A stretch of DNA of 46,409 nucleotides from Chitinophagales bacterium. Its GTDB lineage: Bacteria; Bacteroidota; Bacteroidia; Chitinophagales; UBA10324. The position numbers were made by a program, and so were the translations under genes. The notes below the pieces were generated by a model that was not told the origin of the DNA, did not search any database, and saw nothing but the letters and a program-made list of their open reading frames with translations. This document shows, piece by piece, positions 24,801 through 34,799 of the stretch; positions within the stretch are counted from its first letter, which is position 1, and every line of letters starts with the position of its first letter. The stretch spans positions 1 through 46,409 of the forward strand of contig JANWWJ010000005.1 of assembly GCA_025056305.1 (NCBI GenBank), in the 5' to 3' direction.

Positions 24801-27800
24801 TTATTCGTCCAGACTGGGTATTTCGGTCAGCAGCTCTTTCTTGGACTGCATGAGCTGTTGATATTCCTCCATGGAACCTACAATGATGTTTTCAAAGGCG
24901 CGCTGACCGGTACCTGCTGGAATGAGGTGGCCCACAATCACGTTTTCTTTCAGGCCCACGAGCTCATCGGTACGGGCACTGATAGAGCTACTGCTGAGCA
25001 CCTTGGTGGTTTCCTGAAACGATGCGGCCGAGATCCAGCTTTGGGTACCCAAAGAGGCCTTGGTGATGCCCTGCAACAGGGGACTGGCTGTTGCAGGCCG
25101 AGCATCGCGGTATTGAACGGTACGCTTATCAGCTCGCTTCAACAAAGAGTTTTCCTCTCGGATGGTGCGCAGCGACACGATCTGGCCCACACTGAGGTTG
25201 GTGGAATCACCGGCATCGGTGATCACCTTCTTATCGAAGATCTCTTCATTTTCCATCAAAAACTCATGTCGGTCTACGGCTTCTCCCTCCAGGAATCGCG
25301 TGTCTCCCGGATCGATGATATTGACCTTACGCATCATCTGCCGCACGATTACTTCGATATGTTTGTCATTAATCTTTACTCCCTGCAAGCGATATACTTC
25401 CTGGATTTCGTTAACCAGATATTCCTGTGCGGCATTTACGCCCTTGATGTTGAGAATGTCCGTAGGTGAAATAGCCCCATCCGACAAAGGCTGACCGGCT
25501 TTGACAAAGTCGCCTTCAGCAACCAAGAATAACTTCGACAGCGGCACATGGTATTTGCGCTGCTCACCGTCTTTTGAGGTGACGATGATTTCGCGATTGC
25601 CGCGTTTGATGCTGCCAAAACTGACCACCCCATCGATTTCAGTCACGATAGCCGGATTGGAAGGATTTCGTGCCTCGAAAAGTTCGGTAACACGGGGCAA
25701 CCCTCCAGTGATGTCGCCCCGCAGTTTGGCCAGTGTTCGCGGGATCTTGACGAGGATCATGCCGGCCTCTACATCCTCACCTTCTTCTACGTTGATGTGC
25801 GCCCCGACCGGTAGGTTATAGGTTTTTTCTTCATGCTTGCCTTTAACCTTTATGGTCGGAATCTTGCTTTTATCGCGGCTGTCGATGATGACTTTTTCCT
25901 TATGACCGGTCTGTTCATCCATTTCCTCACGGTAGGTGAGGCCTTCGATGACGTCTATGAATTCTATACGGCCCTTGATCTCAGAGAGAATGACTGCATT
26001 GTAAGGATCCCAGGTGCAAATAACCTGCCCGCGACTGATTCGATCCCCTTCTTTGACTTGCAGATAAGCACCGTAGGGCAGATGGTGTGAAATTAAGGTC
26101 TGTCCTGTTTTGGGATCATCAATGCACACTTCTCCATTGCGGCCGATGACGACCACTACCTTGCTTCCCGACGGCGTAGTGAACGATGAGGTCCGTGTGT
26201 CTTCAAAACGGACGACCCCGTCGAACTTGGACTTAAGTTCCGACTCGGATGCAAAGCCGGTGACAGCCCCACCCGTGTGGAAGGTACGCAGCGTAAGCTG
26301 CGTGCCGGGCTCACCTATGCTCTGTGCGGCAATGATGCCTACGGCGTCCCCGATTTCGGCTAACCGGTTTGTAGCTAAGTTGCGGCCGTAGCACTTTACA
26401 CAGACCCCCCGACGTGATTCACAAGTCAAAACAGAACGGATCTCTACCGTTTCGATGGCCGTAGCCTCGATTTTGTCGGCCATTTCCTGGGTGATTTCTT
26501 CACCTGCCTGCACCAGCAACTCATGCGTGATGGGGTCGTACACGTCGTTGAGGCTGATGCGCCCCACGATGCGGTCACTGAGGGGTTCTACAATTTCATC
26601 GTTATCGCGCAAGGCGGATATGGGGATGCCGCGCAGGGTGCCACAGTCTTCTTCGGTGATGACTACATCTTGCGCTACATCGACGAGACGACGCGTCAGG
26701 TAGCCGGCATCGGCTGTTTTTAGTGCAGTGTCGGCCAACCCCTTGCGCGCACCGTGTGTGGATATGAAGTATTCCAAAACGCTGAGCCCTTCTTTGAGGT
26801 TTGCCAGGATGGGATTTTCGATGAGCTCGCCTCCGCTGCTGCCACTCTTACGCGGTTTTTGCATGAGGCCGCGCAAACCGCTGAGCTGACGAACCTGTTC
26901 TTTAGAACCGCGGGCTCCCGAATGCAACATCATGAACACGCTGTTAAAGCCTTGCTTGTCGTTTTCCAACATCTTATACAAGCTTTCGGCAATGCGGTTG
27001 TTGACGCGCGTCCAGATGTCGATCACCTGGTTGTATCGCTCGTTGTTGGTGATGAAACCCATGTTGTAGTTCTGGATTACTTCATCCACCTCGCGCTGAG
27101 CCTGGCGCAACAACTCTTGTTTGTTTTCTGGAATCAACAGGTCCGTAAGATTGAACGACAGGCCGGCCTTGAAGGCCATGGTAAAGCCCAAGTTTTTGAT
27201 GTCATCCAAGAACTTTACCGTTGTTGGCACATCTGTGAGCTCGATGATTTCACCGATGACGTCGCGCAACACCTTTTTGGTGAGCAACTGATTGATAAAG
27301 CCAACCTGCGGTGGAACCACCGTGTTGAAGATGACCCGACCAACGGTAGTTTCGATGATCTTGGGCACCAGCTGGCCGTTTTCACGTACCGGCACCTTTA
27401 CTTTGATCCATGCATGCAGGTCGGCACGGCCTTCGTTGTGGGCAATGATGACTTCTTCGGGCGAATAAAAGATCTTGCCTTCTCCTTTGACGGTATCGTT
27501 GCCCTGACTCTTTTTCCCTTTCGTGATGTAATACAGGCCCAGCACCATATCCTGTGAGGGCAGAGTAATGGGTGTGCCGTTTTGCGGGTTGAGGATGTTG
27601 TGAGCCGACAGCATCAATAGCTGAGCTTCCAGTATAGCCGCATTGCTCAAAGGCACATGTACGGCCATTTGGTCGCCGTCGAAGTCGGCATTGAAGGCGG
27701 TGCAAACCAATGGATGAAGCTGGATGGCCTTACCTTCGATCAACTTAGGTTGGAAGGCCTGAATCGACAGGCGATGAAGGGTAGGAGCGCGGTTGAGTAA

Positions 27801-29099
27801 AACGGGATGGCCCTTGAGGATATTTTCTAATATGTCCCAGATGACCGGCTCTTTTCGGTCCACCAGCTTTTTGGCGCTTTTAACGGTTTTGACAATACCG
27901 CGTTCGAGAAGCTTACGGATGATGAAGGGCTTGAATAGTTCGGCAGCCATGTCCTTGGGCAGGCCACATTCGTACAGTTTCAGTTCGGGGCCAACGACGA
28001 TGACGGAGCGGCCTGAATAGTCCACACGTTTGCCCAAGAGGTTTTGGCGGAAGCGCCCTTGTTTGCCTTTGAGGATGTCGCTGAGCGATTTTAGGGCACG
28101 ACCTCCTTCGGCTTTGACCGCATTGGATTTTCTGGAATTGTCGAAAAGGCTGTCAACGGCTTCCTGCAACATGCGCTTTTCATTGCGCAGGATGACCTCA
28201 GGAGCCTTGATTTCCAGCAATCGCTTCAAGCGGTTGTTTCGAATGATGACTCGGCGGTACAGGTCGTTCAGGTCGGAGGAAGCGAAGCGGCCCCCATCGA
28301 GCGGCACCAGCGGACGCAGTTCAGGCGGTACTACCGGCAGATATTCAATGACCATCCACTCCGGCTTATTTACAGCATGCTGGTTGGCTTCGCGGAAGGC
28401 TTCCACTACGCTGAGGCGCTTAAGGGCTTCCTGTTTTCGTTGCTGGGAGCTTTCATTGGCGGCCTGCGCCCGCAGCTGATAGCTCAGTTGATTGAGATCG
28501 ATACGGGCCAATAAATCGCGTATGGCCTCGCCACCCATCTTGGCTATGAACTTTCGCGGGTCTTTATCATCCAGATGCTGGTTATCACGCGGCAACTGTT
28601 CCAAGATTTCCAAATACTCTTCTTCGGTGAGCAAGTCCAAATACTGTTTGTCTTCCCGAATACCTGGCTGAATGACCACATACCGTTCGTAATAAATAAT
28701 CATTTCCAGCTTTTTGGATGACAGCCCTAACAGATAGCCGATCTTATTGGGCAGGCTTTTGAAATACCAGATATGCACCACAGGCACTACGAGCTTAATG
28801 TGCCCCATGCGCTCGCGGCGCACTTTCTTTTCGGTGACTTCTACACCACACCGATCACAGACAATTCCCTTATAGCGAATTCGCTTGTACTTGCCGCAAT
28901 AGCATTCATAATCTTTAACCGGCCCGAAAATGCGCTCGCAAAACAGGCCGTCGCGTTCAGGCTTGTAGGTGCGGTAATTGATTGTTTCCGGCTTTAAAAC
29001 CTCACCAAAGGAACGTTCAAGGATGGAATCGGGAGATGCTAACTGGATGCGTACCTTGGTAAAGTTGGGTTTGATTTTGATGTCTTTCTTAAACGGCAT
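24801..29099 (-). CDS. rpoC: DNA-directed RNA polymerase subunit beta'
   Basis: 1432 aa, full length for Bacteroidota. N-terminal zinc site [20 protein letters not shown], catalytic triad region [12 protein letters not shown], bridge and trigger helices ([19 protein letters not shown] ... [23 protein letters not shown]), second zinc site [13 protein letters not shown], and a complete C-terminus with [21 protein letters not shown]. The gene is intact, but rpoB is not upstream: a divergent T9SS protein gene occupies that place. A well-formed promoter and a leader of about 140 nt precede it. Confidence 0.98.
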   Translation of the reverse strand: MPFKKDIKIKPNFTKVRIQLASPDSILERSFGEVLKPETINYRTYKPERDGLFCERIFGPVKDYECYCGKYKRIRYKGIVCDRCGVEVTEKKVRRERMGHIKLVVPVVHIWYFKSLPNKIGYLLGLSSKKLEMIIYYERYVVIQPGIREDKQYLDLLTEEEYLEILEQLPRDNQHLDDKDPRKFIAKMGGEAIRDLLARIDLNQLSYQLRAQAANESSQQRKQEALKRLSVVEAFREANQHAVNKPEWMVIEYLPVVPPELRPLVPLDGGRFASSDLNDLYRRVIIRNNRLKRLLEIKAPEVILRNEKRMLQEAVDSLFDNSRKSNAVKAEGGRALKSLSDILKGKQGRFRQNLLGKRVDYSGRSVIVVGPELKLYECGLPKDMAAELFKPFIIRKLLERGIVKTVKSAKKLVDRKEPVIWDILENILKGHPVLLNRAPTLHRLSIQAFQPKLIEGKAIQLHPLVCTAFNADFDGDQMAVHVPLSNAAILEAQLLMLSAHNILNPQNGTPITLPSQDMVLGLYYITKGKKSQGNDTVKGEGKIFYSPEEVIIAHNEGRADLHAWIKVKVPVRENGQLVPKIIETTVGRVIFNTVVPPQVGFINQLLTKKVLRDVIGEIIELTDVPTTVKFLDDIKNLGFTMAFKAGLSFNLTDLLIPENKQELLRQAQREVDEVIQNYNMGFITNNERYNQVIDIWTRVNNRIAESLYKMLENDKQGFNSVFMMLHSGARGSKEQVRQLSGLRGLMQKPRKSGSSGGELIENPILANLKEGLSVLEYFISTHGARKGLADTALKTADAGYLTRRLVDVAQDVVITEEDCGTLRGIPISALRDNDEIVEPLSDRIVGRISLNDVYDPITHELLVQAGEEITQEMADKIEATAIETVEIRSVLTCESRRGVCVKCYGRNLATNRLAEIGDAVGIIAAQSIGEPGTQLTLRTFHTGGAVTGFASESELKSKFDGVVRFEDTRTSSFTTPSGSKVVVVIGRNGEVCIDDPKTGQTLISHHLPYGAYLQVKEGDRISRGQVICTWDPYNAVILSEIKGRIEFIDVIEGLTYREEMDEQTGHKEKVIIDSRDKSKIPTIKVKGKHEEKTYNLPVGAHINVEEGEDVEAGMILVKIPRTLAKLRGDITGGLPRVTELFEARNPSNPAIVTEIDGVVSFGSIKRGNREIIVTSKDGEQRKYHVPLSKLFLVAEGDFVKAGQPLSDGAISPTDILNIKGVNAAQEYLVNEIQEVYRLQGVKINDKHIEVIVRQMMRKVNIIDPGDTRFLEGEAVDRHEFLMENEEIFDKKVITDAGDSTNLSVGQIVSLRTIREENSLLKRADKRTVQYRDARPATASPLLQGITKASLGTQSWISAASFQETTKVLSSSSISARTDELVGLKENVIVGHLIPAGTGQRAFENIIVGSMEEYQQLMQSKKELLTEIPSLDE

Positions 29100-29242
29100 A
29101 TTTTTTTACTGTTTACTTGCTACGTCTGGGGTCCCCAGTAATCCCCACCTGAGTGTTGAACACACTTTCAGCTGGAGGCTTGATTTGTAAAATGATTTGA
29201 CCACGAACTGCAAAGCAGGGAGCCGACCGGTTAAGCAAGGCG

Positions 29243-29275
29243 CAAAGATATGTTTTTTATTTTTTCGTTTCCAAA
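29243..29275 (-). promoter_or_regulatory. Promoter of rpoC
   Basis: Minus strand TTTG (29275-29272), 21-bp spacer, TATCTTTG (29250-29243): both elements match the Bacteroidota consensus. Start near 29237 gives a leader of about 140 nt, which holds small inverted repeats CTGGG/CCCAG (29126-29138) and GTGTT/AACAC (29152-29162). The 290-bp gap between rpoC and the next gene holds only these promoter elements. Confidence 0.65.
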
Positions 29276-29377
29276 GCCTCCTAAGATTTTGATCCTGGCG
29301 CAATCAAGGAAGATCAAATTGAAAAATCAATTTTTATGCGCCATCCGAGTCCTAAAGCAAGCTGGGGGGGTGCAGCC

Positions 29378-29385
29378 TATCTTTG
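29378..29385 (+). promoter_or_regulatory. -7 element TATCTTTG five bases ahead of a start codon
   Basis: Exact TAnnTTTG match that ends five bases before the ATG at 29391. If used, transcription starts at or next to the start codon. No -33 TTG at the normal distance. Confidence 0.4.
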
Positions 29386-29390
29386 TGGTG

Positions 29391-30950
29391 ATGAAGCGGT
29401 TTTTAGTTTTTTTGTTCTTGACAGCACTTTCAGAACGGTCATGGGGCCAATGTCCCGCAGGTTTAGCGCCCGTCGGCCCTAATCTTGTGGTCAACGGAGA
29501 TTTCGAAAACGGAAACACAGGATTTTCCTCGGCATACACCTATTGCAATGCCAGTCAATGCCTAACAGCTACCGGTGCTTACACGGTGGGCAGCGATCCT
29601 GCATTTTACAACAACGTGTGGGTAGGGGCCGACCACACAACAGGTAGCGGCAAATTTTTTATGGCCAACGGGAGCACCTCGGCAGGCCAGGCGGTATGGT
29701 GTCAGACCGTGCCCGTGGATCCTAACAGCTATTACCAGATCAGCTACTATTTATGCTCACTTCAACCGCAGGCGCCAGCTTCTCTCCAATTGCAGGTGAA
29801 CGGGGTAAACTACTTTTCTGCTTTTGCTGCTCCTGCCACTACCCATACGTGGAAGCAGTTTTCGCAAGTCATGCAGACCGGTATGCAAACCTCGTTTACC
29901 ATCTGTTTAATCAACACCAAAACACAGGTTGATGGAAACGATTTTGGTTTGGATGATATTTCGGTGCGCAAATGTGAATGCGACTTGAGCATTAGCGCTG
30001 GTCCGGACCGCAGTATTTGTTACGGGGACACCGTAACCCTTGATGGCAGTGGTTCGATAGCTTATTTCTGGAGTCCCAACTACAACATTGACTGCACGAC
30101 ATGCGAAGATCCCAAGGTGTGGCCACTCACTACAACTACCTACTATGCCACAGTCAGTGGTCCGGGCGGATGCGAAGCTATTGACTCGGTAGTGGTTACC
30201 GTATTTCCTCCCATAGATTTACAAGCAAGGCCTGATACGACGATATGCCCCGGAGATGTACAACTATGGGCTCAAGGTGCCATTTCCTACCAATGGGAGC
30301 CTGCGGCTTTGCTCAACGATGCCACCATCGCCAACCCAATTGCCACCGTTACTGAAACCACCACCTTTTATGTCTATGGTACCGACATTCATGGTTGTGT
30401 TCATGTAGATAGTGTTCGCATCGAGGTGGAAGGTCAGCTTCAGGGCATTGTGGCCGGTCCCGACACGTCGGTCTGTGTGGGTCGTGAGCTGACCCTCTTT
30501 GCCCAAGGGGCTGATTATTATGAGTGGCGACCGGCCGAGGGACTGTCGTGCTCTGATTGTGCTACGCCACTGGTGCAAAATCCTTTGACCGATGTTACTT
30601 ATGTGGCTTATGGTTATAATGATCTTGGTTGTCTGGTGGGATTAGATAGCGTAACCATTGATGTGAATCAAAACTGTTTTTATGTCTTGCTGCCCACAGC
30701 TTTTTCGCCTAATCAGGACAACCGTAACGATTTCTTCCGCCCCCAACACAAAGGCGTGATTGAATACCAACTCTTGGTGTTTAACAGATGGGGCCAAATG
30801 GTGTTTCGCAGTACAAATCCCGATGCAGGCTGGGATGGTAAATTCGAAGGCACCGAGCAGCCGGTAGGAGTTTATGTGTGGATGTTGAATGCAACATTGG
30901 AAGACCGCACCCAAGTGCAGCAACAAGGAACCGTCACCTTAGTGCGCTGA
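29391..30950 (+). CDS. Secreted Ig/PKD-like repeat protein with T9SS type B sorting domain
   Basis: 519 aa from ATG 29391, which begins a signal peptide MKRFLVFLFLTALSERSWG. Residues about 30-195 form a beta-sandwich opening NLVVNGDFENGNTGF, like galactose-/carbohydrate-binding modules. Three short Ig-like repeats follow (about 200-440), the first and third marked by AGPDRSICYGDTVTL and AGPDTSVCVGRELTL. The C-terminal domain (about 445-519) has LPTAFSPNQDNRNDFF, FNRWGQMVF, GWDGKFEG and QPVGVYVWML, the type B (CHU_C) sorting signal for T9SS secretion. Probably an adhesin or surface-layer component. Convergent with the hydroxylase gene with a 3-bp gap. Confidence 0.88.
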   Translation: MKRFLVFLFLTALSERSWGQCPAGLAPVGPNLVVNGDFENGNTGFSSAYTYCNASQCLTATGAYTVGSDPAFYNNVWVGADHTTGSGKFFMANGSTSAGQAVWCQTVPVDPNSYYQISYYLCSLQPQAPASLQLQVNGVNYFSAFAAPATTHTWKQFSQVMQTGMQTSFTICLINTKTQVDGNDFGLDDISVRKCECDLSISAGPDRSICYGDTVTLDGSGSIAYFWSPNYNIDCTTCEDPKVWPLTTTTYYATVSGPGGCEAIDSVVVTVFPPIDLQARPDTTICPGDVQLWAQGAISYQWEPAALLNDATIANPIATVTETTTFYVYGTDIHGCVHVDSVRIEVEGQLQGIVAGPDTSVCVGRELTLFAQGADYYEWRPAEGLSCSDCATPLVQNPLTDVTYVAYGYNDLGCLVGLDSVTIDVNQNCFYVLLPTAFSPNQDNRNDFFRPQHKGVIEYQLLVFNRWGQMVFRSTNPDAGWDGKFEGTEQPVGVYVWMLNATLEDRTQVQQQGTVTLVR

Positions 30951-30953
30951 CGG

Positions 30954-31598
30954 TCAGCTTCTTTCTTCCGGATTATCGAACTTTCCTTTCGTCCGGGGGA
31001 CGGTACCAAAAACATGATCCCAAAACGGACTGGATACACCGAATCCTTTATCGGGTTCCCTGTAATGATGCAAATGATGATAACGCCACAGGGGCTTCAG
31101 GAAGGCAAAGGGAGGAGCCATAGCATGGATGGCATAATGCATGGTTCCGTATATCAAATAGCCGGTAACGAAGCCAGGCCAAAAAATGAATGCATCGTGT
31201 TTGAGTATTCCGAAAAATATTGAAAACAGAACTGTTGCGATGATCAGGCTGGGCACCGGGGGCATGAACAACCGGTCCTTATCACGCGGAAACTCATGAT
31301 GCACGCCGTGAGCTGTATAGAGGATGCGCTGGATTCGTGGATTTTCACTGTGGTGGTGAAAGACAAATCGGTGCATGAGGTACTCGAATAAGGTCCAGAA
31401 GGCCATACCTGCGATGAAGATCAGCAGTAGTCGCAGCCCGGGAGCGTGTAAAACGAAAGCCGCATAGGCCATCATGGCCAAAATCAAGGGGATGTAAATG
31501 CTGTATATAACCTGCGGACTGGTTTTTGTCAACCGTTCCAGCATACTGGACTGGAACAACGTTGCCTGACCTTTGTTCTTGATCTTGAAGGTATTCAT
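30954..31598 (-). CDS. Sterol desaturase/fatty acid hydroxylase superfamily membrane protein
   Basis: 214 aa from ATG 31598 (a TTG at 31610 is also in frame). Four membrane segments are suggested (about 30-50, 54-72, 121-140, 142-160). Histidine clusters of the di-iron site: HRFVFHHH, HGVHHEFP, HYAIHA and HHLHHY. This resembles FA2H-type fatty acid 2-hydroxylases, which in Bacteroidota may hydroxylate sphingolipid or other acyl chains. Substrate is inferred only. It stands just after the coaE-yajC block on the same strand (39-bp gap). Confidence 0.85.
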   Translation of the reverse strand: MNTFKIKNKGQATLFQSSMLERLTKTSPQVIYSIYIPLILAMMAYAAFVLHAPGLRLLLIFIAGMAFWTLFEYLMHRFVFHHHSENPRIQRILYTAHGVHHEFPRDKDRLFMPPVPSLIIATVLFSIFFGILKHDAFIFWPGFVTGYLIYGTMHYAIHAMAPPFAFLKPLWRYHHLHHYREPDKGFGVSSPFWDHVFGTVPRTKGKFDNPEERS

Positions 31599-31637
31599 AG
31601 TGGGCTGCAAAGTTAGCGCAACGGATTTCTTTCATTT

Positions 31638-32249
31638 TCAATCCGGGCCCCCTTTGTAGCCGCTGGTGCATAAGCTGTGGTGTAGTTGAAGCACTTGAGG
31701 GATTAGGGCTTGGCACTCATCGTTTACGATGCGGTATTTGGCCCGTTGCACGAGTGCTGATTCAGGCCATTGATACTGCTGTCGCAGCTGAAATTGATCA
31801 GCTGGCCAGCCCCGATGCTGCTGCTGCACACGCCGTAGCCGCAGCGGTTCGGGTGCCGTAACGACAACGACAAAATCCAGCAGTTTGTCCATAGCAGATT
31901 CAAAAACCAAAGCCGCTTCTAACAGGGTATACGGTCCGTGCTGCTTAGAGCGCCATACCAGATAGTCGGATTTTACAAGCGGATGAATTAAGGCATTCAG
32001 CCAGTGCTGGTGCTCGGGATTGGAAAACACTAATGCAGCCAATGCAGCATGGTCCACCTGTTGTTTTTTGAAAACGAGTAAGCCAAAGCGTTGGCGCAGG
32101 GCCTCTTTCACCTGATCCAGGCCAAGCAATTGTTTAGCCTTCCGGTCAGCGTCGTATATGGCGATGCCCAACGTGGCAAACAACCTGCTGACGGTGCTTT
32201 TGCCGGCACCTAAATTGCCGGTCAACCCTCCGTGCAAGGGCACGGTCAC
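31638..32249 (-). CDS. coaE: Dephospho-CoA kinase
   Basis: 203 aa. Last step of CoA synthesis. P-loop GLTGNLGAGKSTV, then IYDADRKAKQLL and DFVVVVTAPEPLRLRRV with the LID region after it. The start is GTG 32249, which overlaps the yajC stop by 4 bp (GTGA), a sign of translational coupling. Confidence 0.93.
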   Translation of the reverse strand: MTVPLHGGLTGNLGAGKSTVSRLFATLGIAIYDADRKAKQLLGLDQVKEALRQRFGLLVFKKQQVDHAALAALVFSNPEHQHWLNALIHPLVKSDYLVWRSKQHGPYTLLEAALVFESAMDKLLDFVVVVTAPEPLRLRRVQQQHRGWPADQFQLRQQYQWPESALVQRAKYRIVNDECQALIPQVLQLHHSLCTSGYKGGPD

Positions 32250-32578
32250 GACTTCTGGTTCAAGGCTTTGGTGTATTCCATCGAGATGCCGCTGCGTTCC
32301 ATGACCACGCGGGTGTTGGTATCGATTTCTACTTCAATGGTGGAGGAACCTTCATGGATTTTGGTGATGCGGCCGTGGATGCCGGAAACCGTAACCACCT
32401 TGTCGCCCTTTTGCAGGCTTTCGAGAAACTTGCGCTGTTCGCGTGCCTTTTTTGCTTGAGGACGTATCATAAAAAAATACATAATTGCAAAGATGCCCAA
32501 TAAAAAAATCAGGTTTACCCAGCCAGCGCCGCTCTGGCCGGATGCGGGCGGAGCCATCAACAACGAAAGTGCATTCAT
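32246..32578 (-). CDS. yajC: Preprotein translocase subunit YajC
   Basis: 110 aa from ATG 32578 (MNALSLLMAPPASGQ). One membrane segment, about 20-38 (VNLIFLLGIFAIMYFFMI), followed by the conserved RPQAKKAREQRKFLESLQKGDKVVTVSGIHGRITKI. Accessory part of the SecDF-YajC complex. An in-frame codon at 32614 lies in the upstream gene and is not used. Spaced 10 bp from the DUF1573 gene and overlaps coaE. Confidence 0.95.
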   Translation of the reverse strand: MNALSLLMAPPASGQSGAGWVNLIFLLGIFAIMYFFMIRPQAKKAREQRKFLESLQKGDKVVTVSGIHGRITKIHEGSSTIEVEIDTNTRVVMERSGISMEYTKALNQKS

Positions 32579-32588
32579 GGAATGAGTT

Positions 32589-33032
32589 TTATGAATCGGT
32601 TTTTCGGTACACAATGCCGGTAACTTTTAAGGTAGTCTTGTTCGGGTACGTATTGGCAATCACGACGATGTTTTTGCTGAATTCGCCGGTTTGCCCTTTG
32701 CTGTTGAAGAGCACGCGAATGTACGAGCTGTCGCCGACCTTCACGACACCTTTGGGCCAGAAGGGGGTGGTGCAACCACAGCCGCTCTGCACTTCGGAGA
32801 TGATCAGCGGGGCACGCCCTGTGTTCACAAACCAAAAGTCGTAAGAAACCTCTTCACCCTCCACCACACGCCCAAAGTCATGGCTGCGCTTTCGAAAGGT
32901 CATTTCCGGCAACAGTTCTTCCTCTCCCAGGCCGGGGTTGCGCACCAGCGAGCCGTCCAGAGTCGGCCTGGGGTCAGTGGCCTGCTGGCAACTTGCCCAT
33001 GCTACTGCCAACAACCATACCCAGCGTTTCAT
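32589..33032 (-). CDS. DUF1573 lipoprotein
   Basis: 147 aa. Signal peptide MKRWVWLLAVAWASC with lipidated Cys15. The mature part is a single immunoglobulin-like DUF1573 domain: SHDFGRVVEGEEVSYDFWFVNTGRAPLIISEVQSGCGCTTP, then GDSSYIRVLFNSKGQTGEFSKNIVVIANTYP. The SGCGC motif is diagnostic. Common in Bacteroidota next to yajC-coaE; role unknown. Confidence 0.9.
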   Translation of the reverse strand: MKRWVWLLAVAWASCQQATDPRPTLDGSLVRNPGLGEEELLPEMTFRKRSHDFGRVVEGEEVSYDFWFVNTGRAPLIISEVQSGCGCTTPFWPKGVVKVGDSSYIRVLFNSKGQTGEFSKNIVVIANTYPNKTTLKVTGIVYRKTDS

Positions 33033-33071
33033 AGCCCTGCGAAAGTATGAAAACCCGTGTGGTCGGCCGTT

Positions 33072-33752
33072 TCATTCCGGCGGTAATAAATCGGGCCGTC
33101 GCTGCCGCGTCCGCTGATGGCTTTGCTGCAAACGCCATGCTTCAATGGCTTTGTGATTGCCGGATAGAAGGACTTCAGGAACTTTCCAACCTCGGAAGTT
33201 TTCCGGTCTTGTATAAACCGGGGGAGCCAGCAAATTGTCTTGAAATGAATCAAACAATGCAGATTCTTCATCGTTCAATACACCCGGAATCAGACGGGCC
33301 ACGCAATCCACCAGTACAGCGGCGGCCAACTCCCCCCCACTCAACACATAATCACCTATAGAAATTTCTTTGGTTACGTAGTGTTCTCTGATGCGCTCGT
33401 CGATGCCCTTATAGTGGCCGCACAGCAGAATCAGGTTTTGACACAGCGACAAACGGTTGCATAGCGCCTGCGTTAACCGCTCTCCATCAGGAGTGAGGTA
33501 AACGATTTCATCGTAGCTGCGCTGCGCCTTCAGGCTGTCCAGACAGTTGGCCAGGGGTTCGGGCATTAACACCATGCCTGCCCCTCCGCCGTAGGGATAA
33601 TCATCCACCGTACGATGACGGTCGGTAGCATAGTCACGCAACTGGACCAAATGAATTTCCAGCAGTCCCTTTTCTTGAGCCCTTCGTAAGATGGAATGTT
33701 TGAAAGGCCCATCAAACATTTCCGGAAACAGGGTGATGATGTCGATGCGCAT
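33072..33752 (-). CDS. trmD: tRNA (guanine37-N1)-methyltransferase
   Basis: 226 aa from ATG 33752 ([17 protein letters not shown], the standard start; an in-frame codon at 33773 adds seven residues). SPOUT knot motifs: [60 protein letters not shown], and C-terminal [26 protein letters not shown]. Methylates G37 of tRNAs to keep the reading frame. Follows rimM by 28 bp. Confidence 0.97.
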   Translation of the reverse strand: MRIDIITLFPEMFDGPFKHSILRRAQEKGLLEIHLVQLRDYATDRHRTVDDYPYGGGAGMVLMPEPLANCLDSLKAQRSYDEIVYLTPDGERLTQALCNRLSLCQNLILLCGHYKGIDERIREHYVTKEISIGDYVLSGGELAAAVLVDCVARLIPGVLNDEESALFDSFQDNLLAPPVYTRPENFRGWKVPEVLLSGNHKAIEAWRLQQSHQRTRQRRPDLLPPE

Positions 33753-33780
33753 GCCAGAGCAAAGTTCCGCCACTGCGGCC

Positions 33781-34299
33781 TTAAGTCAGATAACAGTCCA
33801 ACAAACCCTCGGGCAACCGCAGCTTCAGTTTTTTGGTTGAGGCACTGACTTGAACGATGAAATCGTCATGTAGCGGGATAAGCACTTCTTTTCCCTGAAC
33901 ATGCAGCACGCCTACGGGGTGATGGGGAAACAAGAGCACATCGTCAAGCACGCCCAAGGCACCCAGCTTTTGGTCTTGTACGGAAAAGCCGACCCATGAT
34001 GCCGGGCCCTTAGGCTTTGGCGGCTTGCGCAGCTTTGAAGCTTCTACCATTAACTTGCGGCCTACGAACTGCTGGGCTTCAGCCCGATTGCTGATGCCTT
34101 CAAGCAACATAAGTCCATGGCCTGATGCCTGAAGCGAAAATTCCTGCACGGCAAAAGGCAGAACGGTTTGGCGGTAGGCGATAAAAAAAATCAAAGGCCT
34201 TTTGAGGCGATGCAAGTAGGCTGGTTCAATAAAGAAACGCAGATGACCTTTGAGGCCAAAGGCACGATTAACCCTGCCAACGCAAACCAGCTGCTGCAT
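33781..34299 (-). CDS. rimM: Ribosome maturation factor RimM
   Basis: 172 aa. N-terminal RimM domain ([18 protein letters not shown]) and C-terminal PRC-barrel ([33 protein letters not shown], then [13 protein letters not shown]). Assists 30S head assembly by binding uS19. Between rpsP and trmD as in most bacteria. Confidence 0.94.
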   Translation of the reverse strand: MQQLVCVGRVNRAFGLKGHLRFFIEPAYLHRLKRPLIFFIAYRQTVLPFAVQEFSLQASGHGLMLLEGISNRAEAQQFVGRKLMVEASKLRKPPKPKGPASWVGFSVQDQKLGALGVLDDVLLFPHHPVGVLHVQGKEVLIPLHDDFIVQVSASTKKLKLRLPEGLLDCYLT

Positions 34300-34315
34300 G
34301 GTCAGGGTTTAGGGT

Positions 34316-34726
34316 TTAGGATTCTGCAGCCGAAGCTTTCTTGACTTTCTTTTTTCGCTTTGGACTTTGAGCGGCAGCGGTACTTTTCTTGATGCGCTGG
34401 CTTTCCAGCCATTTATTCCATTTGTCTTGTGCCATTTCCTGCGTAAGCACTCCGAGGCGGATGCCTCGCTGTAGGTGTCGGTAGTACAAGACGCCGGCAG
34501 CGCGCAATAAGCGACGTACCGTAGGGGTGGGTTGAGCGCCTTTGTCCAGCCAATTTATGGCGCGGTCGCGGTCTATTTCTATGGTTTCGGGCTGAGTGGT
34601 GGGATCGTAGTAACCGACTTTTTCAATAAACCGTCCGTCGCGGGGGGCCTGTTGTGGGGCCGCTACCACATGATAAAAAGGGTGCTTCTTGCGGCCATGC
34701 CGCTGAAGCCGTAATCGTACTGCCAT
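34316..34726 (-). CDS. rpsP: 30S ribosomal protein bS16
   Basis: 136 aa. Conserved core at the N-terminus: MAVRLRLQRHGRKKHPFYHVVAAPQ, RDGRFIEKVGYYDP, DRAINWLDKGAQPTPTVRRLL. The C-terminal 50 residues are a Lys/Ala-rich extension (PKRKKKVKKASAAES) frequent in Bacteroidota. First gene of rpsP-rimM-trmD; the usual rplS is not downstream. Confidence 0.96.
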   Translation of the reverse strand: MAVRLRLQRHGRKKHPFYHVVAAPQQAPRDGRFIEKVGYYDPTTQPETIEIDRDRAINWLDKGAQPTPTVRRLLRAAGVLYYRHLQRGIRLGVLTQEMAQDKWNKWLESQRIKKSTAAAQSPKRKKKVKKASAAES

Positions 34727-34766
34727 TTTACTTTAAAAAAAGTTTTATGGGTTTTATTTGAAGCGG

Positions 34767-34799
34767 CAAAGATAGGCATTGGCATCCAGATCTGCTCAA
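34767..34799 (-). promoter_or_regulatory. Promoter of rpsP-rimM-trmD
   Basis: Minus strand TTG (34799-34797), 22-bp spacer, TATCTTTG (34774-34767). The -33 element overlaps the last codons of prfB. Start near 34761 leaves about 35 nt before the rpsP ATG. Confidence 0.6.

Noticed and set aside
26754-27557. A 267-codon open frame on the plus strand inside rpoC
   Set aside because: It lies fully antisense to well-conserved rpoC codons, has no family motif, and its composition is explained by the opposite strand.
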